A DNA stretch of 63,373 nucleotides from Bacteroidales bacterium (GCA_019038645.1 JAHOYT010000035.1:1-63373); one strand, 5' to 3'; numbered from the stretch's first letter, positions 35,266 to 45,431 are shown. The notes: generated from the sequence alone by a model not told the origin. A program made the numbers and translations.

Positions 35266-37485
35266 TCATGTCTTAAATCCGGATTTTAATCTTAAGCTAT
35301 TTAGCACCACCGAAACCGAACTAAATGCCATTGCTCCACCAGCAATCATAGGGCTAAGCATAAATCCATTCACAGGATAAAGTATTCCGGCTGCAATAGG
35401 AATTGCAATAATATTATAAATAAATGCCCAAAATAAATTTTCTTTAATAGTTCTTACGGTCGCTTTTGAAAGCTTCAGGGAAGCTGCAATTTTTTCTAAA
35501 TCTCCTTTTACCAGAGTTATATCTGCACTTTCAATGGCAGTGTCAGTTCCGTGCCCCATGGCAATTCCTATATCGGCCTGAGAAAGAGCAGGAGAATCGT
35601 TAATCCCATCACCAACCATGGCTATTTTATATCCGTTTTGTTGCAAATCTTTTACATAATCCAGCTTGTCTTTGGGTAAAACTTCAGCCTTAAATTTATC
35701 GATTCCTGTTTGTTTAGAAATTTCTTCTGCTGTACCCTTATTGTCGCCTGTTAACATATGAACCTGCAGGTTCATCTTGTGCAGGTCCTGAACAGCACGA
35801 ACCGAGCTTTCTTTTATTTTATCAGAAATGGAAATTAAGGCAACAAGCGATTTGTTTTTTGCAACGAAAACATGAGTTTGTGCCCGATCACCAAATTGGT
35901 TAAAGTATTGTTGTTCTTCATTTATATCAATTTGGTTTTCTTTCATTAGTTGATAATTACCAATATGATATTTGTTTTTGTTAATAATTGCACAAACTCC
36001 CATACCAGTTTGGCTATTAAACTTAACAATATTCAAACTGCTGTTTGATAAATGAATCAAATATTTTACAATTGAATTAGCCAAAGGATGTTCTGACCTT
36101 TTTTCTATGGCAAGTACTTCTTCCAAAACCCGATCTCGTTTTACATCACTTTTTAACCAGATTATTTCATTTACTTCTGGTTGCCCTTTTGTAATTGTTC
36201 CGGTTTTGTCAACAATAACAATATCTATTTGCTTTGCATTTTCAAGTGTTTCGGCATTTTTAATCAAAATGCCATTTTCTGCACCTTTACCTATTCCAAC
36301 CATTAAAGCCGTTGGTGTTGCCAATCCAAGAGCACAGGGACAAGCAATTATCAAAACAGTAACCAAAGTAACAAATGCGTAAGTAATTTTTGGTTCTGGT
36401 CCAAGAAAATACCACATAAGTGCACTTATTATAGCCATGCTTATAACAAGGGGCGCAAAAACTGAAGCAATCTTATCGGCAAGTTTTTGAACGGGAGCTT
36501 TGCTTCCCTGAGCAGTTTTAACCATTTCAATAATCTGCGAAAGCATCGTGTTTTTTCCAATTTTTTGGGCAATCATCTTAAAACTACCTGTATTATTTAT
36601 GGTAGCTCCAATTACTAAATCATTCTCTGTTTTTTCAACAGGAATAGCTTCTCCGGTAATCATGCTTTCGTCTATAAAGGAGTTGCCTTCAATAATTTTT
36701 CCATCAACAGGAATTCGTTCTCCAGGCCGTATTATTAATATATCTCCAATTTCGACATTATCAATAGAGATTTCCTGTTCCTGATTATTTTTAATTACCC
36801 GTGCAGTTTTTACTTTTAAACCTAATAGTTTTTTTATGGAACCAGATGTTTTTGCTTTTGCTTTTTCTTCAAGATATCTTCCTAAAAGAATTAAAGCAAT
36901 AATTACAACTGCAGCTTCGAAATAAACATGAGGCATTATTCCTTTAGAAATAAGAAATTCAGGAAATATAGTATTGAAAGTACTGAATAAAAATGCTGTT
37001 CCGGTACTTAAAGCAACCAAAGTATCCATATTGACCGACTTGTTTATAGCTTGCTTATATGCAATGATATAAAAGTCACGACCAAACCAGACCAAAACCG
37101 GAATTGCGATGAATAGCATAATCCAGTTTGCAAATGGAATATTCGGGAAAAACATTGCTACAGCAAAAACTGGAAATGCTAAAAGAATTGAAAAAAGAGC
37201 TTTCTGCTTTGCTTTTTTTAAAAGGGCTTTTTCTTTGAATTCTAATTCTTTAATATTATCATCGGATTGTTCTGTGATCAATTTGTATCCGATACTTTCG
37301 ATGGATTTTTCAAAATCATGAGCAGAAACTTGTATCTCATCAAATTCAACAAGAACAATGGCTGAAGCAAAATTTACATTCGCTGAATTTACTCCCTTAA
37401 TCGATTTAAGCATTGATTCAACACTTTGTGCACAAACGGCACAACTCATTCCTTCAACCTGATATGTTTCTTTTTTTAAGTTCAT
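35266..37485 (-). CDS. copA: Copper-exporting P-type ATPase
   Basis: A P1B-type ATPase that pumps Cu(I) out of the cytoplasm. One N-terminal heavy-metal domain (residues 5-70) has [13 protein letters not shown] with C15 and C18. The membrane metal site is [13 protein letters not shown]. Phosphorylation motif [12 protein letters not shown]-site segment [21 protein letters not shown] and [12 protein letters not shown] are all present. At 739 residues with eight membrane helices it is a normal CopA. A small HMA chaperone gene lies 14 bases upstream on the same strand, a usual pairing. No CueR-like regulator is nearby. Confidence 0.95.
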   Translation of the reverse strand: MNLKKETYQVEGMSCAVCAQSVESMLKSIKGVNSANVNFASAIVLVEFDEIQVSAHDFEKSIESIGYKLITEQSDDNIKELEFKEKALLKKAKQKALFSILLAFPVFAVAMFFPNIPFANWIMLFIAIPVLVWFGRDFYIIAYKQAINKSVNMDTLVALSTGTAFLFSTFNTIFPEFLISKGIMPHVYFEAAVVIIALILLGRYLEEKAKAKTSGSIKKLLGLKVKTARVIKNNQEQEISIDNVEIGDILIIRPGERIPVDGKIIEGNSFIDESMITGEAIPVEKTENDLVIGATINNTGSFKMIAQKIGKNTMLSQIIEMVKTAQGSKAPVQKLADKIASVFAPLVISMAIISALMWYFLGPEPKITYAFVTLVTVLIIACPCALGLATPTALMVGIGKGAENGILIKNAETLENAKQIDIVIVDKTGTITKGQPEVNEIIWLKSDVKRDRVLEEVLAIEKRSEHPLANSIVKYLIHLSNSSLNIVKFNSQTGMGVCAIINKNKYHIGNYQLMKENQIDINEEQQYFNQFGDRAQTHVFVAKNKSLVALISISDKIKESSVRAVQDLHKMNLQVHMLTGDNKGTAEEISKQTGIDKFKAEVLPKDKLDYVKDLQQNGYKIAMVGDGINDSPALSQADIGIAMGHGTDTAIESADITLVKGDLEKIAASLKLSKATVRTIKENLFWAFIYNIIAIPIAAGILYPVNGFMLSPMIAGGAMAFSSVSVVLNSLRLKSGFKT

Positions 37486-37499
37486 TTAAAAATATCTGA

Positions 37500-37721
37500 T
37501 TATAATTTCTCAATTTCATAACCTGATTTTGTAATCGCACTCTGAACCGCATTAATTATTTCCTTTTCATCAGAATCTTCAAAATTTACTTCTAATGTTT
37601 TGTCTTTATCATCAATGAAAACTGTCCACAATTCGATTCCTGTAATCGTGTTCATGACTGATTTAATCGTATTAATACAGCCGTCACATTTAAGATTGGT
37701 TTTAAACTTAATTGTATTCAT
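37500..37721 (-). CDS. Small heavy-metal-associated protein (copper chaperone-like)
   Basis: A 73-residue single HMA domain with the beta-alpha-beta-beta-alpha-beta pattern and the metal motif KCDGCINTIKSVM (C13-x2-C16), followed by GIELWTVFIDDKDKTLEVNF. It would carry Cu(I) to the ATPase encoded 14 bases downstream. The residue between the two Cys (DG) differs from the usual MXCXXC methionine, and the Met before the first Cys is replaced by Leu-Lys, so metal preference may differ. Confidence 0.88.
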   Translation of the reverse strand: MNTIKFKTNLKCDGCINTIKSVMNTITGIELWTVFIDDKDKTLEVNFEDSDEKEIINAVQSAITKSGYEIEKL

Positions 37722-37885
37722 TTTATTGATTAGTTGGCGTTTGGTAATCTGAAGTTTAATTAAAAAATGGCCCCGGAAGCGTTCAAGAAAATGATTATGA
37801 GAAAAATTACCTTGTTATTAACCTTGCTTCCGAAACCACTTTGTTTTTAATAAACAATCATTTTTATAAATTGTTTACTGTATTT

Positions 37886-38548
37886 TTAATTATTGCAATT
37901 TTCATTGCAACATTCAATTTTATTCTTTTTTACTTTTTCAAAAGCTTCTTTACCTTCATTAAAAGTAAACCATGCAATTCCTAATGATCCTAAACTATCA
38001 ATATACCCTATATTAAATATTGCATATAATCCACTTGATATTAATAAAACTATTGATAAATATAAACACGATTTGGTGCAATTTGCATCTGCTATTATAG
38101 CATCGGAGTTTAGTTTTTTACCAATTGATAATTTATATCGCATTAAAAAGAACATTGTTAGAATCGAAATTCCTGATATTATTAATCCGGGAATAGTTGT
38201 TTCAGGTTTATTATTTTCGATTATGTTAAAAACAACACCAACAATAATTCCCAATGTTAAAAAATAAAAACCTGTGCCTGTTATTCTTAATGCTTGTCGT
38301 TCAAATTTATCCCTATGATCAATATCAGAATATTTCATTCTGAAAACCATATGAGCAATTCCAAAACCCGAAATTACCTCAACAAAACTATCTGTCCCAA
38401 AACCAAGAAGCGATAAAGCTTCATCTTTTATTCCAAAATATACAGAAACAATTCCTTCAATAACGTTATAAATAATCGTTATAATGCTTAAAATAAATGC
38501 AATATTCAGGAGTTTATCACGATCCATAAAAGAATAAAAGATACGCAT
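37886..38548 (-). CDS. CDF-like cation transporter
   Basis: About 220 residues with six hydrophobic segments in the pattern of cation diffusion facilitators. The second-helix motif ALSLLGFGTDSFVEVISG keeps one Asp, but the usual His is Gly/Phe, and the helix-five motif reads DANCTKSCLYLS with Cys residues in place of the HxxxD pair. The cytosolic C-terminal domain is missing and the protein ends in a short Cys/Asn tail (CCNENCNN). AAAGGAT upstream of the ATG at 38548 supports that start over the in-frame TTG at 38590. Together with copA this suggests metal homeostasis; the ion is unknown. Confidence 0.75.
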   Translation of the reverse strand: MRIFYSFMDRDKLLNIAFILSIITIIYNVIEGIVSVYFGIKDEALSLLGFGTDSFVEVISGFGIAHMVFRMKYSDIDHRDKFERQALRITGTGFYFLTLGIIVGVVFNIIENNKPETTIPGLIISGISILTMFFLMRYKLSIGKKLNSDAIIADANCTKSCLYLSIVLLISSGLYAIFNIGYIDSLGSLGIAWFTFNEGKEAFEKVKKNKIECCNENCNN

Positions 38549-38586
38549 ATCCTTTATTGTACAAATGTAAGAATTTATTTGTATGA

Positions 38587-39540
38587 TCAAAGTTTATTTT
38601 TGACGAAAAAAAGAGATCCAATGACCGAAGGAATTGCTAAATTGACAAACCATAATAATGTTGTGGATAAAATAATTCCCGGAACATTGTCAGAAAATAT
38701 TCCGATAAAGAAAATAGCAAGAGAGCCCCGAATCCCCAGTTCTATAAGAGTTGTAGTAGGGACTAAAGTTGCAAACAAATATATAAGACTAATGGAAATG
38801 TATGCCTGAATTAAAGTTAAATGAATATTAAAAAAAATCAGTAAAAGAAAAAATTGGCTTGCAAACACAAAATAACGCATAAAACTTAGTACAAGGACTT
38901 TGTGTAACGACATAAATTTTGTTTCTGATAAGTATTCAATTTGATCTGTCCGGGTTTTAAAAAAAGAAATTTTCAATAAAATTGGTTTGATTTTTTTAAT
39001 ATTGAAATAAGTCAGGATCAGGATTAATAAAATTAGGAATAGTACAAAAGCAGACAAGAAATTGAATATAGGGTTTAGGTTAATAATTTCGGGAAATAAT
39101 ACTAAAATCAAAACAAAACCTACAATTCCTGTTGCAACTGTTGTAATAAATTGTGCAAAACTTCCAATACCAGTAGCTAAAACTCCAAAAGTTCGTTTTC
39201 CTTTTTCCATGAAAAGAACTCTGCCACCAATTTCGCCTATACGGTTTGGAGTGAAAATGCCAATTGTTATTCCTGAAAAAACGGCTTGTAAAGCACTGAT
39301 AAAACTAAAATATTGAATTTTATCAATTAAAGTTTTCCATTTAATTGTCTCAATACACCAGTTTAGAAACATTAATAAAATAACAATCAGTAGTATTACT
39401 AAATCAATCGACGAATAATGTTGAGAAGAAAAAGTTATCTCCTTTAGTTCCTCGAAATTTGCTATTTTGTAAATAATAAAACCATACGATAGCAAAATTA
39501 AAACGATGCTAATAATTGTTTTTTTTGTTTTTCTTGTCAT
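38587..39540 (-). CDS. Flippase-like / lysylphosphatidylglycerol synthase TM-region family protein
   Basis: A 317-residue integral membrane protein of the UPF0104/AglD-MprF-like group, with about eight hydrophobic segments. Typical pieces are NWCIETIKWKTLI near residue 60, the FSGITIGIFTPNRIGEIGGR motif and TLVPTTTLIELGIRGSLAIF late in the chain. Proteins of this kind resemble the flippase half of MprF; only the membrane part is present here, with no synthase domain. The gene overlaps nothing but ends 40 bases before the CDF-like gene starts. Confidence 0.83.
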   Translation of the reverse strand: MTRKTKKTIISIVLILLSYGFIIYKIANFEELKEITFSSQHYSSIDLVILLIVILLMFLNWCIETIKWKTLIDKIQYFSFISALQAVFSGITIGIFTPNRIGEIGGRVLFMEKGKRTFGVLATGIGSFAQFITTVATGIVGFVLILVLFPEIINLNPIFNFLSAFVLFLILLILILTYFNIKKIKPILLKISFFKTRTDQIEYLSETKFMSLHKVLVLSFMRYFVFASQFFLLLIFFNIHLTLIQAYISISLIYLFATLVPTTTLIELGIRGSLAIFFIGIFSDNVPGIILSTTLLWFVNLAIPSVIGSLFFVKNKL

Positions 39541-39706
39541 TAAAATAGTTATTCAACTATGTCAAAGATATAAGAAGAATCGGTATTGTTTGATATTGAT
39601 TTAAGATTTTCGATCTTTACAAAGCATAAGTTCATAGTTCAGATTTTTTTATTTGTGTTTAATTTATAGCTGTTATTTCTTCATTCTTAATTTTTAATTA
39701 TTGTAT

Positions 39707-40483
39707 ATGAGTTATGTTCGTCCCAAAAAGAGTTTAGGTCAGCATTTTTTGAAGGATCTAAATATTGCCCAAAAAATAGTTGATGCTATTGAAGGTTTGC
39801 CACAAAAAACTGTTCTTGAGATTGGTCCGGGTACAGGTGTTTTAACATCTCTTTTGCTTAAAAAAGAAGATATTGATCTTTATGCTATTGAGACTGATTC
39901 TGAAGCCTACGAATATATACAGGCAACTTATCCTTCCATGGGCGAAAAGCTAATTTTGAGGAACGTTCTAAAATTTGATTTTAAGGAGATTTTTCATCAC
40001 CCGATGACTATTATTGGAAATTTCCCCTATAACATTGGGAGCCAAATATTATTTAAAGTGCTCGAAAATCGTGATATGGTTTTAGATGTAGTTTGTATGC
40101 TCCAGAAAGAAGTAGCAGAAAGAATCAGCGCTTCGCATGGAAATAAAACTTACGGAATATTAAGTGTTCTTTTACAGGCATTTTACGATATTGATTATTT
40201 ATTTACGGTTGGTCCTAATGTGTTTGACCCGCCACCAAAAGTAAATTCAGCAGTAATTCATTTAAAAAGAAATAAACGAAAAAAACTGGATTGTAGCGAA
40301 GAGCTGTTTTTCAGGATCGTAAAATTAGGTTTTAACCAAAGAAGAAAGACATTGCGGAACTCCTTAAAAAGTATTTTGTTAAATTTACCAACAGATAATG
40401 AAATTTTTGGGAAAAGACCTGAGCAATTGAATGTGGAAGAGTTTATTTATCTAACAAATCTTATTGACTCTGAAATAAAATAA
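39707..40483 (+). CDS. rsmA: 16S rRNA dimethyladenosine transferase RsmA (KsgA)
   Basis: RsmA dimethylates the two adjacent adenines of helix 45 in 16S rRNA, a late checkpoint of small-subunit assembly. The 258 residues from the ATG at 39707 (a TTG two codons earlier is also in frame) have SLGQHFLKD, the SAM-binding EIGPGTGVLT, the catalytic NFPYNIGSQI and FDPPPKVNSAV. The C-terminal helical domain contains LGFNQRRKTLRNSL. The gene is followed 24 bases later by mgtE; the rsmA-mgtE order is common in Bacteroidota. Confidence 0.96.
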   Translation: MSYVRPKKSLGQHFLKDLNIAQKIVDAIEGLPQKTVLEIGPGTGVLTSLLLKKEDIDLYAIETDSEAYEYIQATYPSMGEKLILRNVLKFDFKEIFHHPMTIIGNFPYNIGSQILFKVLENRDMVLDVVCMLQKEVAERISASHGNKTYGILSVLLQAFYDIDYLFTVGPNVFDPPPKVNSAVIHLKRNKRKKLDCSEELFFRIVKLGFNQRRKTLRNSLKSILLNLPTDNEIFGKRPEQLNVEEFIYLTNLIDSEIK

Positions 40484-40507
40484 TTTTATAACTCAAATAT
40501 ACTAACC

Positions 40508-41863
40508 ATGCAATTCGAATTATCCAAAGAATATATTGATCAACTTCGCGATCAGATCGAAAAGAGTAATGAGGTTAAAGCATTCGAAATGGTGAAGAGT
40601 CTTCACCCAGCCGATATTGCTGAAATTTACGATGAGCTTAATGTTGATGAAGCACGCTTTATTCATGTAATGCTTGATCCTGAAGATGCTGCTGATGTTT
40701 TGGTTGAGTTAGAAGAAGACGACCGTGAAAGGTTTCTTAAGGTTTTGCCCAGTGAAGATATTGCTGATTTTATTGAAAAGCTTGATTCTGATGATGCAGC
40801 AGATGTAATTGGTGAGTTCCCGGAAGAAAAGCAGGAGGAGGTAATATCACACATAGACGACCTTGAACAGGCGGGCGATATTGTTGATCTTCTGAATTAT
40901 GATGAGGATACGGCAGGAGGATTGATGGCTAAGGAATTAATTACAGTTAATGAAAACTGGAATATAATGACTTGCCTTAAAGAAATGCGTAAACAAGCCG
41001 AGGATGTTGATGAGATTTATTATGTATATGTTATTGATAATAAAGAAGTTTTGAAAGGAACATTATCATTAAAAAAATTATTACTTTCTTCATCGAGCAG
41101 GAAGATAGCTAATATCAGTAATACTGATGTTATTTCTGTAAAAACAGATACTCCTTCTGAAGAGGTCGCTAACATTATGGATAAATACGACCTTGTTGCA
41201 CTGCCTGTAGTTGATACTCTAAACAGATTGGTTGGTCGAATTACCATTGATGACGTTGTTGATGTTATTCGTGAAGAAGCTGAACGTGATTATCAGTTGG
41301 TTTCTGGTATAACGCAGGATGTTGAATCTTCGGATAGTGCATGGATACACACACGGGCACGTATTCCATGGTTATTTATTGGTTTGTTTGGCGGAATTAT
41401 TGCTGCTTTGGTAATGGGTGTGTACGAAGTTGATTTGGGAGTTAACACCAGGATGGTATTTTTTGTTCCGTTGATAGCTGCGATGGGAGGTAATGTAGGA
41501 GTTCAATCGTCTTCTATTATTGTTCAGGCATTAGCAAGTAATTCAATGGGATTTGAAGGAATAGGAAGGAAGTTAGTTAAAGAGCTCGGTGTTGCTACAA
41601 TAAACGGTATTATTTTATCTACTGTGATTTTTGCCTATAATTACTTTTTTAGCGACTCGTTCGCATTAACCATAACAGTTAGCGCAGCATTATTTTCAGT
41701 TATTGTGTTTGCATCAATGTTTGGAACTTATGTCCCAATGTTATTAAATAAATTAAAAATTGATCCTGCATTAGCAACAGGGCCGTTTATTACTACAGTT
41801 AATGATATTATGGGATTGTTTATTTATTTGATGATTGGACGTGTTTTTTTTACATTTTTTTAA
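40508..41863 (+). CDS. mgtE: Magnesium transporter MgtE
   Basis: MgtE is a Mg2+-gated Mg2+ channel. The 451 residues show the acidic N domain (about 20-125, with LHPADIAEIYDELN and SDDAADVIGEFPEE), two CBS domains (about 130-255, with DEDTAGGLMAKE), the connecting helix, and five membrane helices (about 280-451) with the pore motif PLIAAMGGNVGVQSSSI and ATGPFITTVNDIMG. All key segments are intact. It follows rsmA in a likely two-gene operon and converges on the LysE-type gene with 16 bases between the stops. Confidence 0.96.
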   Translation: MQFELSKEYIDQLRDQIEKSNEVKAFEMVKSLHPADIAEIYDELNVDEARFIHVMLDPEDAADVLVELEEDDRERFLKVLPSEDIADFIEKLDSDDAADVIGEFPEEKQEEVISHIDDLEQAGDIVDLLNYDEDTAGGLMAKELITVNENWNIMTCLKEMRKQAEDVDEIYYVYVIDNKEVLKGTLSLKKLLLSSSSRKIANISNTDVISVKTDTPSEEVANIMDKYDLVALPVVDTLNRLVGRITIDDVVDVIREEAERDYQLVSGITQDVESSDSAWIHTRARIPWLFIGLFGGIIAALVMGVYEVDLGVNTRMVFFVPLIAAMGGNVGVQSSSIIVQALASNSMGFEGIGRKLVKELGVATINGIILSTVIFAYNYFFSDSFALTITVSAALFSVIVFASMFGTYVPMLLNKLKIDPALATGPFITTVNDIMGLFIYLMIGRVFFTFF

Positions 41864-41879
41864 TGATTATTAACCATAC

Positions 41880-42518
41880 TTAGAATCCATTCTTTAAGTA
41901 AACATAAAAAAAGATCGATTCAGAATAAATCATTTTTATAATTATAAGTACAAGAAGGCCTGTTAATATTTGAAAAATTCTTCGGACATTTTTCTCATTT
42001 GAGAAATAATTACGAAACGCATTAAATCCAAATAACATAATTGCTAAACCAGACATCATAGAAATTTCGAATAGTACCAAAAATAAATACTCACCATAAG
42101 TAATACTTTGACCCAGGTTAAATGCGGCAGGCAAACAAACTGAAACCCAGAACATCCACAGTGGGCCATTTACCAACATTATAGCTATTATATGTTTTCC
42201 ACTGATACTACGTGACTGCTTTTTAGGACTAATAGAATTAATACTAAATATTTTTACTGCAATATATATTAGAAGAGAGATACCTGCAATAGCAAGTGTA
42301 TGAAATACAATTGGAGGAAGCTGAAAACTTTTTGATGTAATAATTAAGAAAAGTCCGATAAAAAATTCAGTAAGTCCTGCAAAAATAAGATACATTCCTC
42401 CATGAATAAGTCCTTTATTCGAATCTTTTAATACTTCTGAAAAAGCAAGGAAAATAATTGGCCCCGGAGTAACTCCTCCTATAAAACCTAATAAAATAGG
42501 TGTGAGCAAATCGACCAT
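41880..42518 (-). CDS. LysE-family translocator
   Basis: A 212-residue membrane protein with six hydrophobic segments. The first carries GFIGGVTPGPIIFLAFSEVL, the Pro-Gly-Pro signature of the LysE/RhtB amino-acid exporters. The last helix region (RRIFQILTGLLVLIIIKMIY) also fits. Substrate is unknown; members export amino acids or other small solutes. It is the last gene of a minus-strand run with a PepSY-type membrane protein 19 bases upstream, so it may serve a metal or redox function with its neighbours rather than amino acid export. Confidence 0.8.
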   Translation of the reverse strand: MVDLLTPILLGFIGGVTPGPIIFLAFSEVLKDSNKGLIHGGMYLIFAGLTEFFIGLFLIITSKSFQLPPIVFHTLAIAGISLLIYIAVKIFSINSISPKKQSRSISGKHIIAIMLVNGPLWMFWVSVCLPAAFNLGQSITYGEYLFLVLFEISMMSGLAIMLFGFNAFRNYFSNEKNVRRIFQILTGLLVLIIIKMIYSESIFFYVYLKNGF

Positions 42519-42537
42519 ATTGTCTAAATTAGAATAA

Positions 42538-43104
42538 TTAAAAAACTTTCCAATAATATAGCAGAAGAAAAATAACCGGTACGATAATCCCTAATGTTGT
42601 AAGCCATGCTCCACGGCCTGTAATTCCATTTTTTCCTTTTAATATGAACAAGCCTGTTATAGCAAGCAACATTAATGATATTGCATAAATATCAGAAATA
42701 GCTGTCCACCATTTTCGCGGATTGTAGTGTAAATAATTATACTGGTGTAATACAGGCCGGCGTTTCGATGTTTCAATATTTCCCTGACCTGATTCTAAAT
42801 TAATAATAACATTTCCGTCTTTAATAAACACCTTAAGTGTACTGTCATTTTGAAAATAGTGATTTTTGTATTTTTCTTCAGGTGCAATTTCTTCAAGCAA
42901 TGAAATTACATTTATACGACTTAAGTTTTCTTTTTCTAAAGGAGCAGTTTTAATAATAACTACATTGCTTTTAATTACATAACTTGGATTCCAGTCATCA
43001 ATATGATTTAAAGCAATTCCTGACAGGCCGTATATTATTGTCAAATAAAAGAAAATATAGCCCAAATCACGATGGACATTCCTGTTTAGTTTTCTAAAGT
43101 TCAT
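42538..43104 (-). CDS. PepSY-associated TM-helix protein
   Basis: A 188-residue membrane protein with a first helix (about 16-33: LGYIFFYLTIIYGLSGIAL) preceded by RKLNRNVHRDLG, a periplasmic part of about 90 residues, and two more helices near the C-terminus. The motifs HRDLG, HYNPRKWWTAISDIYAISLM and ALTGLFILKGKNG-like ITGLFILKGKNGITGRG are typical of PepSY-associated membrane proteins linked to iron and siderophore reduction. His residues in the helices (HRD, LHQYNYLHYN) may bind haem. It is downstream of a His-rich lipoprotein and upstream of the LysE gene. Confidence 0.82.
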   Translation of the reverse strand: MNFRKLNRNVHRDLGYIFFYLTIIYGLSGIALNHIDDWNPSYVIKSNVVIIKTAPLEKENLSRINVISLLEEIAPEEKYKNHYFQNDSTLKVFIKDGNVIINLESGQGNIETSKRRPVLHQYNYLHYNPRKWWTAISDIYAISLMLLAITGLFILKGKNGITGRGAWLTTLGIIVPVIFLLLYYWKVF

Positions 43105-43188
43105 TGTTTATCTTAATAGAAAGATGTCCGAAAGTTTTTACACTCCCGGACAAACTTAATAAATCTATATTATAAAAATAACTGTTTC

Positions 43189-43854
43189 TTAGTGAGAATG
43201 TTCTTCACCTTCTTCATGTTCGTGGTCATGATCGTGTTCTTCATCTTCAGCATGATCATGATGATCATCATCACCTTCAACATGCTCGTTATCATGTTCA
43301 CATTCTTTAACTTCTAATTTAGTGGCTTCAATCCAGAATTGAGAATAATAACCATCATCAGATTCAGAAATTTGAGTTCTCATGGCTTCAATTTGAGCAT
43401 CCCTTTCTTTTTCTTCATCTTCCTCTTCATCATGTGTTCCTGCTGAATGATCGTGTATTGCTTCGCTTTCCATACCTTCGGCTAATTCTTTTTCTAAACC
43501 AACAACATAAGCTTCATCAATACGCAATTCTTTTACAGTTCCTTTAACAATAACAGAGCTGCCTTCCAATTCTTTTTCGAAAACACCAATCGCATCATTT
43601 GGAGTAATTTTTATCGCAACATCAGGATTTTCACCTATAATAAACATTCTTTTACCACCGTGCGAACAAACATGATTTACCATTCCTGTAATAACAACGT
43701 CTTTGTCTACAAAGCTTTGTATGTCTGCCATTACCTGATCAACAGTAACTTTAGTAATTTCTTTATCACAACAAGCTTCTTTTTTTTGTTCTTTGTTTCC
43801 ACAAGAGATAAGCAAACCTGTAATTGCAAGAATCCCCAACACTTTTTTAATCAT
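43189..43854 (-). CDS. His-rich OB-fold-like lipoprotein, possible metal-binding
   Basis: A 221-residue lipoprotein: the leader ends in LLISC with the lipidated Cys18, and EACCD follows at 27-30. Residues 37-122 look like a small OB-fold domain (VDKDVVITGMVNHVCSHGGKRMFI is its centre, with His61, Cys63 and His65; then VIVKGTVKELRID). After an acidic linker, a tail from about 190 is made of His, Asp and Glu repeats and surely binds metal ions. Function not known; a periplasmic metal buffer or sensor linked to the PepSY-type protein downstream is inferred. Tandem 11-base repeats lie just before the gene. Confidence 0.75.
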   Translation of the reverse strand: MIKKVLGILAITGLLISCGNKEQKKEACCDKEITKVTVDQVMADIQSFVDKDVVITGMVNHVCSHGGKRMFIIGENPDVAIKITPNDAIGVFEKELEGSSVIVKGTVKELRIDEAYVVGLEKELAEGMESEAIHDHSAGTHDEEEDEEKERDAQIEAMRTQISESDDGYYSQFWIEATKLEVKECEHDNEHVEGDDDHHDHAEDEEHDHDHEHEEGEEHSH

Positions 43855-43869
43855 AAATTTTAGCTTTAA

Positions 43870-43897
43870 TTAGTTAATAATTAGTTAATAATTAGTT
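43870..43897. repeat. Short tandem repeat upstream of the His-rich lipoprotein gene
   Basis: TTAGTTAATAA occurs twice in tandem (43870-43880, 43881-43891) with a third partial copy to 43897. The 11-base period is close to one helical turn, so it may be an operator array or only an AT-rich slippage product. Confidence 0.5.
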
Positions 43898-43973
43898 CAG
43901 CCCATAAATTTAATAATGATTTAGTTAAAATTGATTGTGGTTTGATTTTTTAACATGGATTTAACCTGTACAG

Positions 43974-45233
43974 TTAAAATGTTGTGTTAATAGCTTCAAC
44001 CGGGCTAAGTTTGGAGGCTTTATATGATGGAAAAATACCTGATATTATTCCAATACTTGCAGAAATAAGTAATCCTAACATAATATTTCCCAGGGTTAAT
44101 GTTATATCCAGTTCAATTTTATTTGAAGCAATTAAACTCCCGATAAAAATTAACAACAACCCAATTATGCCGCCAATCAGAGATAACATAATAGCTTCAA
44201 ATAAAAACTGAAACAAAATGAATTTACGTGTTGCTCCTAACGACTTTTGAATTCCAATGAGGTTTGTTCTTTCTTTTACCGAAACAAACATAATATTTGC
44301 AATTCCAAAACCTCCTACAAGAATTGAAAATCCTCCGATAAGCCAGCCAGCCATATTAATTACTCCAAAAATACTATTTAAGGCTGAGTCCAGAATACTT
44401 GACTGATTAAGTGCAAAATTATCTTTTTGTTTAGGCCTTAGGGTTCGTGTTGATCTTAAAATACTTCTTAGTTCATCTTTTAATTCTGCAACCGATACAT
44501 TGGATTTTGCTTTTACCATTATCATCGGATTCGTATTTTCACTTTTGATATCCATAAAAGATTTGGAATAAATTATTGGAATAATAATCATTTCATCCAG
44601 ACTACCTCCACTATTTAATATGTCTTTTCCTTCTTTAGCAATTAACCCCACTACTGTAACTTTTCTGCCCTGAATCTTAATTTCTTTTCCTACAGGTTTG
44701 GCTCCCTGAAAGAGGTCTTTTGCAAGCTGATGGCCAATAAGACAAATGTTTTTACCTGCAACGGATTCAAAGGGTGTAAAATAGCGTCCGTCTTCAAGCT
44801 CAAAGGATCTTATCTTTTCAAACTCATGTGAATTTGCCCAAATAATAGCATCTTCTGCAGTATTGTTTTTATATTTTATATTACGTAGTGCTGATGCAGC
44901 GAAATTTACAATTTCTGCTTTTTCAGATCTCTTTTTAATTTGTTCATACTCTTTAACGGATGGAAGTGGCCTGTTCAGGTATTCCCACCAGGCAAATTCT
45001 TCTCCGGGTGGTGGCGCCCATGGCCATTTCTGAACATAAATAATATCGTCGCCTAAAGAAGACAAACTGGTCCGTATAGTATTTTCAAGAGAATCGAGAA
45101 TAGTAAAGACAGAGATGATTGCAAAAATTCCAATAGTTATGCCAAGTAAGGTAAGAAGTGTTCTTAAACGATTTACTTTTAGGGCATTAATTGCAAACAG
45201 AAAGCTCTCTTTTAGTAAATTTAAAAAAAGCAT
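43974..45233 (-). CDS. MacB/FtsX-type ABC transporter permease
   Basis: A 419-residue permease of the MacB family, which works as a mechanotransmitter rather than as a pore. N-terminal helix and MacB periplasmic core domain (about 20-255: RLRTLLTLLGITIGIFAII, then LSSLGDDIIYVQKWPW) are followed by three FtsX-type helices (about 290-419: SVKERTNLIGIQKSLGATRK and SYKASKLSPVEAI). The ATPase partner is not adjacent. Substrates in the family range from macrolides to lipoproteins. It is divergent from purH. Confidence 0.9.
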   Translation of the reverse strand: MLFLNLLKESFLFAINALKVNRLRTLLTLLGITIGIFAIISVFTILDSLENTIRTSLSSLGDDIIYVQKWPWAPPPGEEFAWWEYLNRPLPSVKEYEQIKKRSEKAEIVNFAASALRNIKYKNNTAEDAIIWANSHEFEKIRSFELEDGRYFTPFESVAGKNICLIGHQLAKDLFQGAKPVGKEIKIQGRKVTVVGLIAKEGKDILNSGGSLDEMIIIPIIYSKSFMDIKSENTNPMIMVKAKSNVSVAELKDELRSILRSTRTLRPKQKDNFALNQSSILDSALNSIFGVINMAGWLIGGFSILVGGFGIANIMFVSVKERTNLIGIQKSLGATRKFILFQFLFEAIMLSLIGGIIGLLLIFIGSLIASNKIELDITLTLGNIMLGLLISASIGIISGIFPSYKASKLSPVEAINTTF

Positions 45234-45399
45234 ATTTAGTACTTTTATGATTTGAAAAGTTTTTTAACAAATATACGACTTCCGATTTTTTTTTGGTGTA
45301 TTATTTATATTTTCGAACAATTAATTTAGAATAGTTAATTTAGAAGGGATTCTGTAAATTTTAAACTCATCTAATTTAAAAATAACTGATTATTTTGAT

Positions 45400-45407
45400 T
45401 ATTTTTG
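45400..45407 (+). promoter_or_regulatory. -7 promoter element for purH
   Basis: TATTTTTG matches TAnnTTTG exactly, 24 bases before the purH start codon. The -33 box is not clear. Confidence 0.45.
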
Positions 45408-45431
45408 TCGGACTTTAACAAAATTTTGTAA

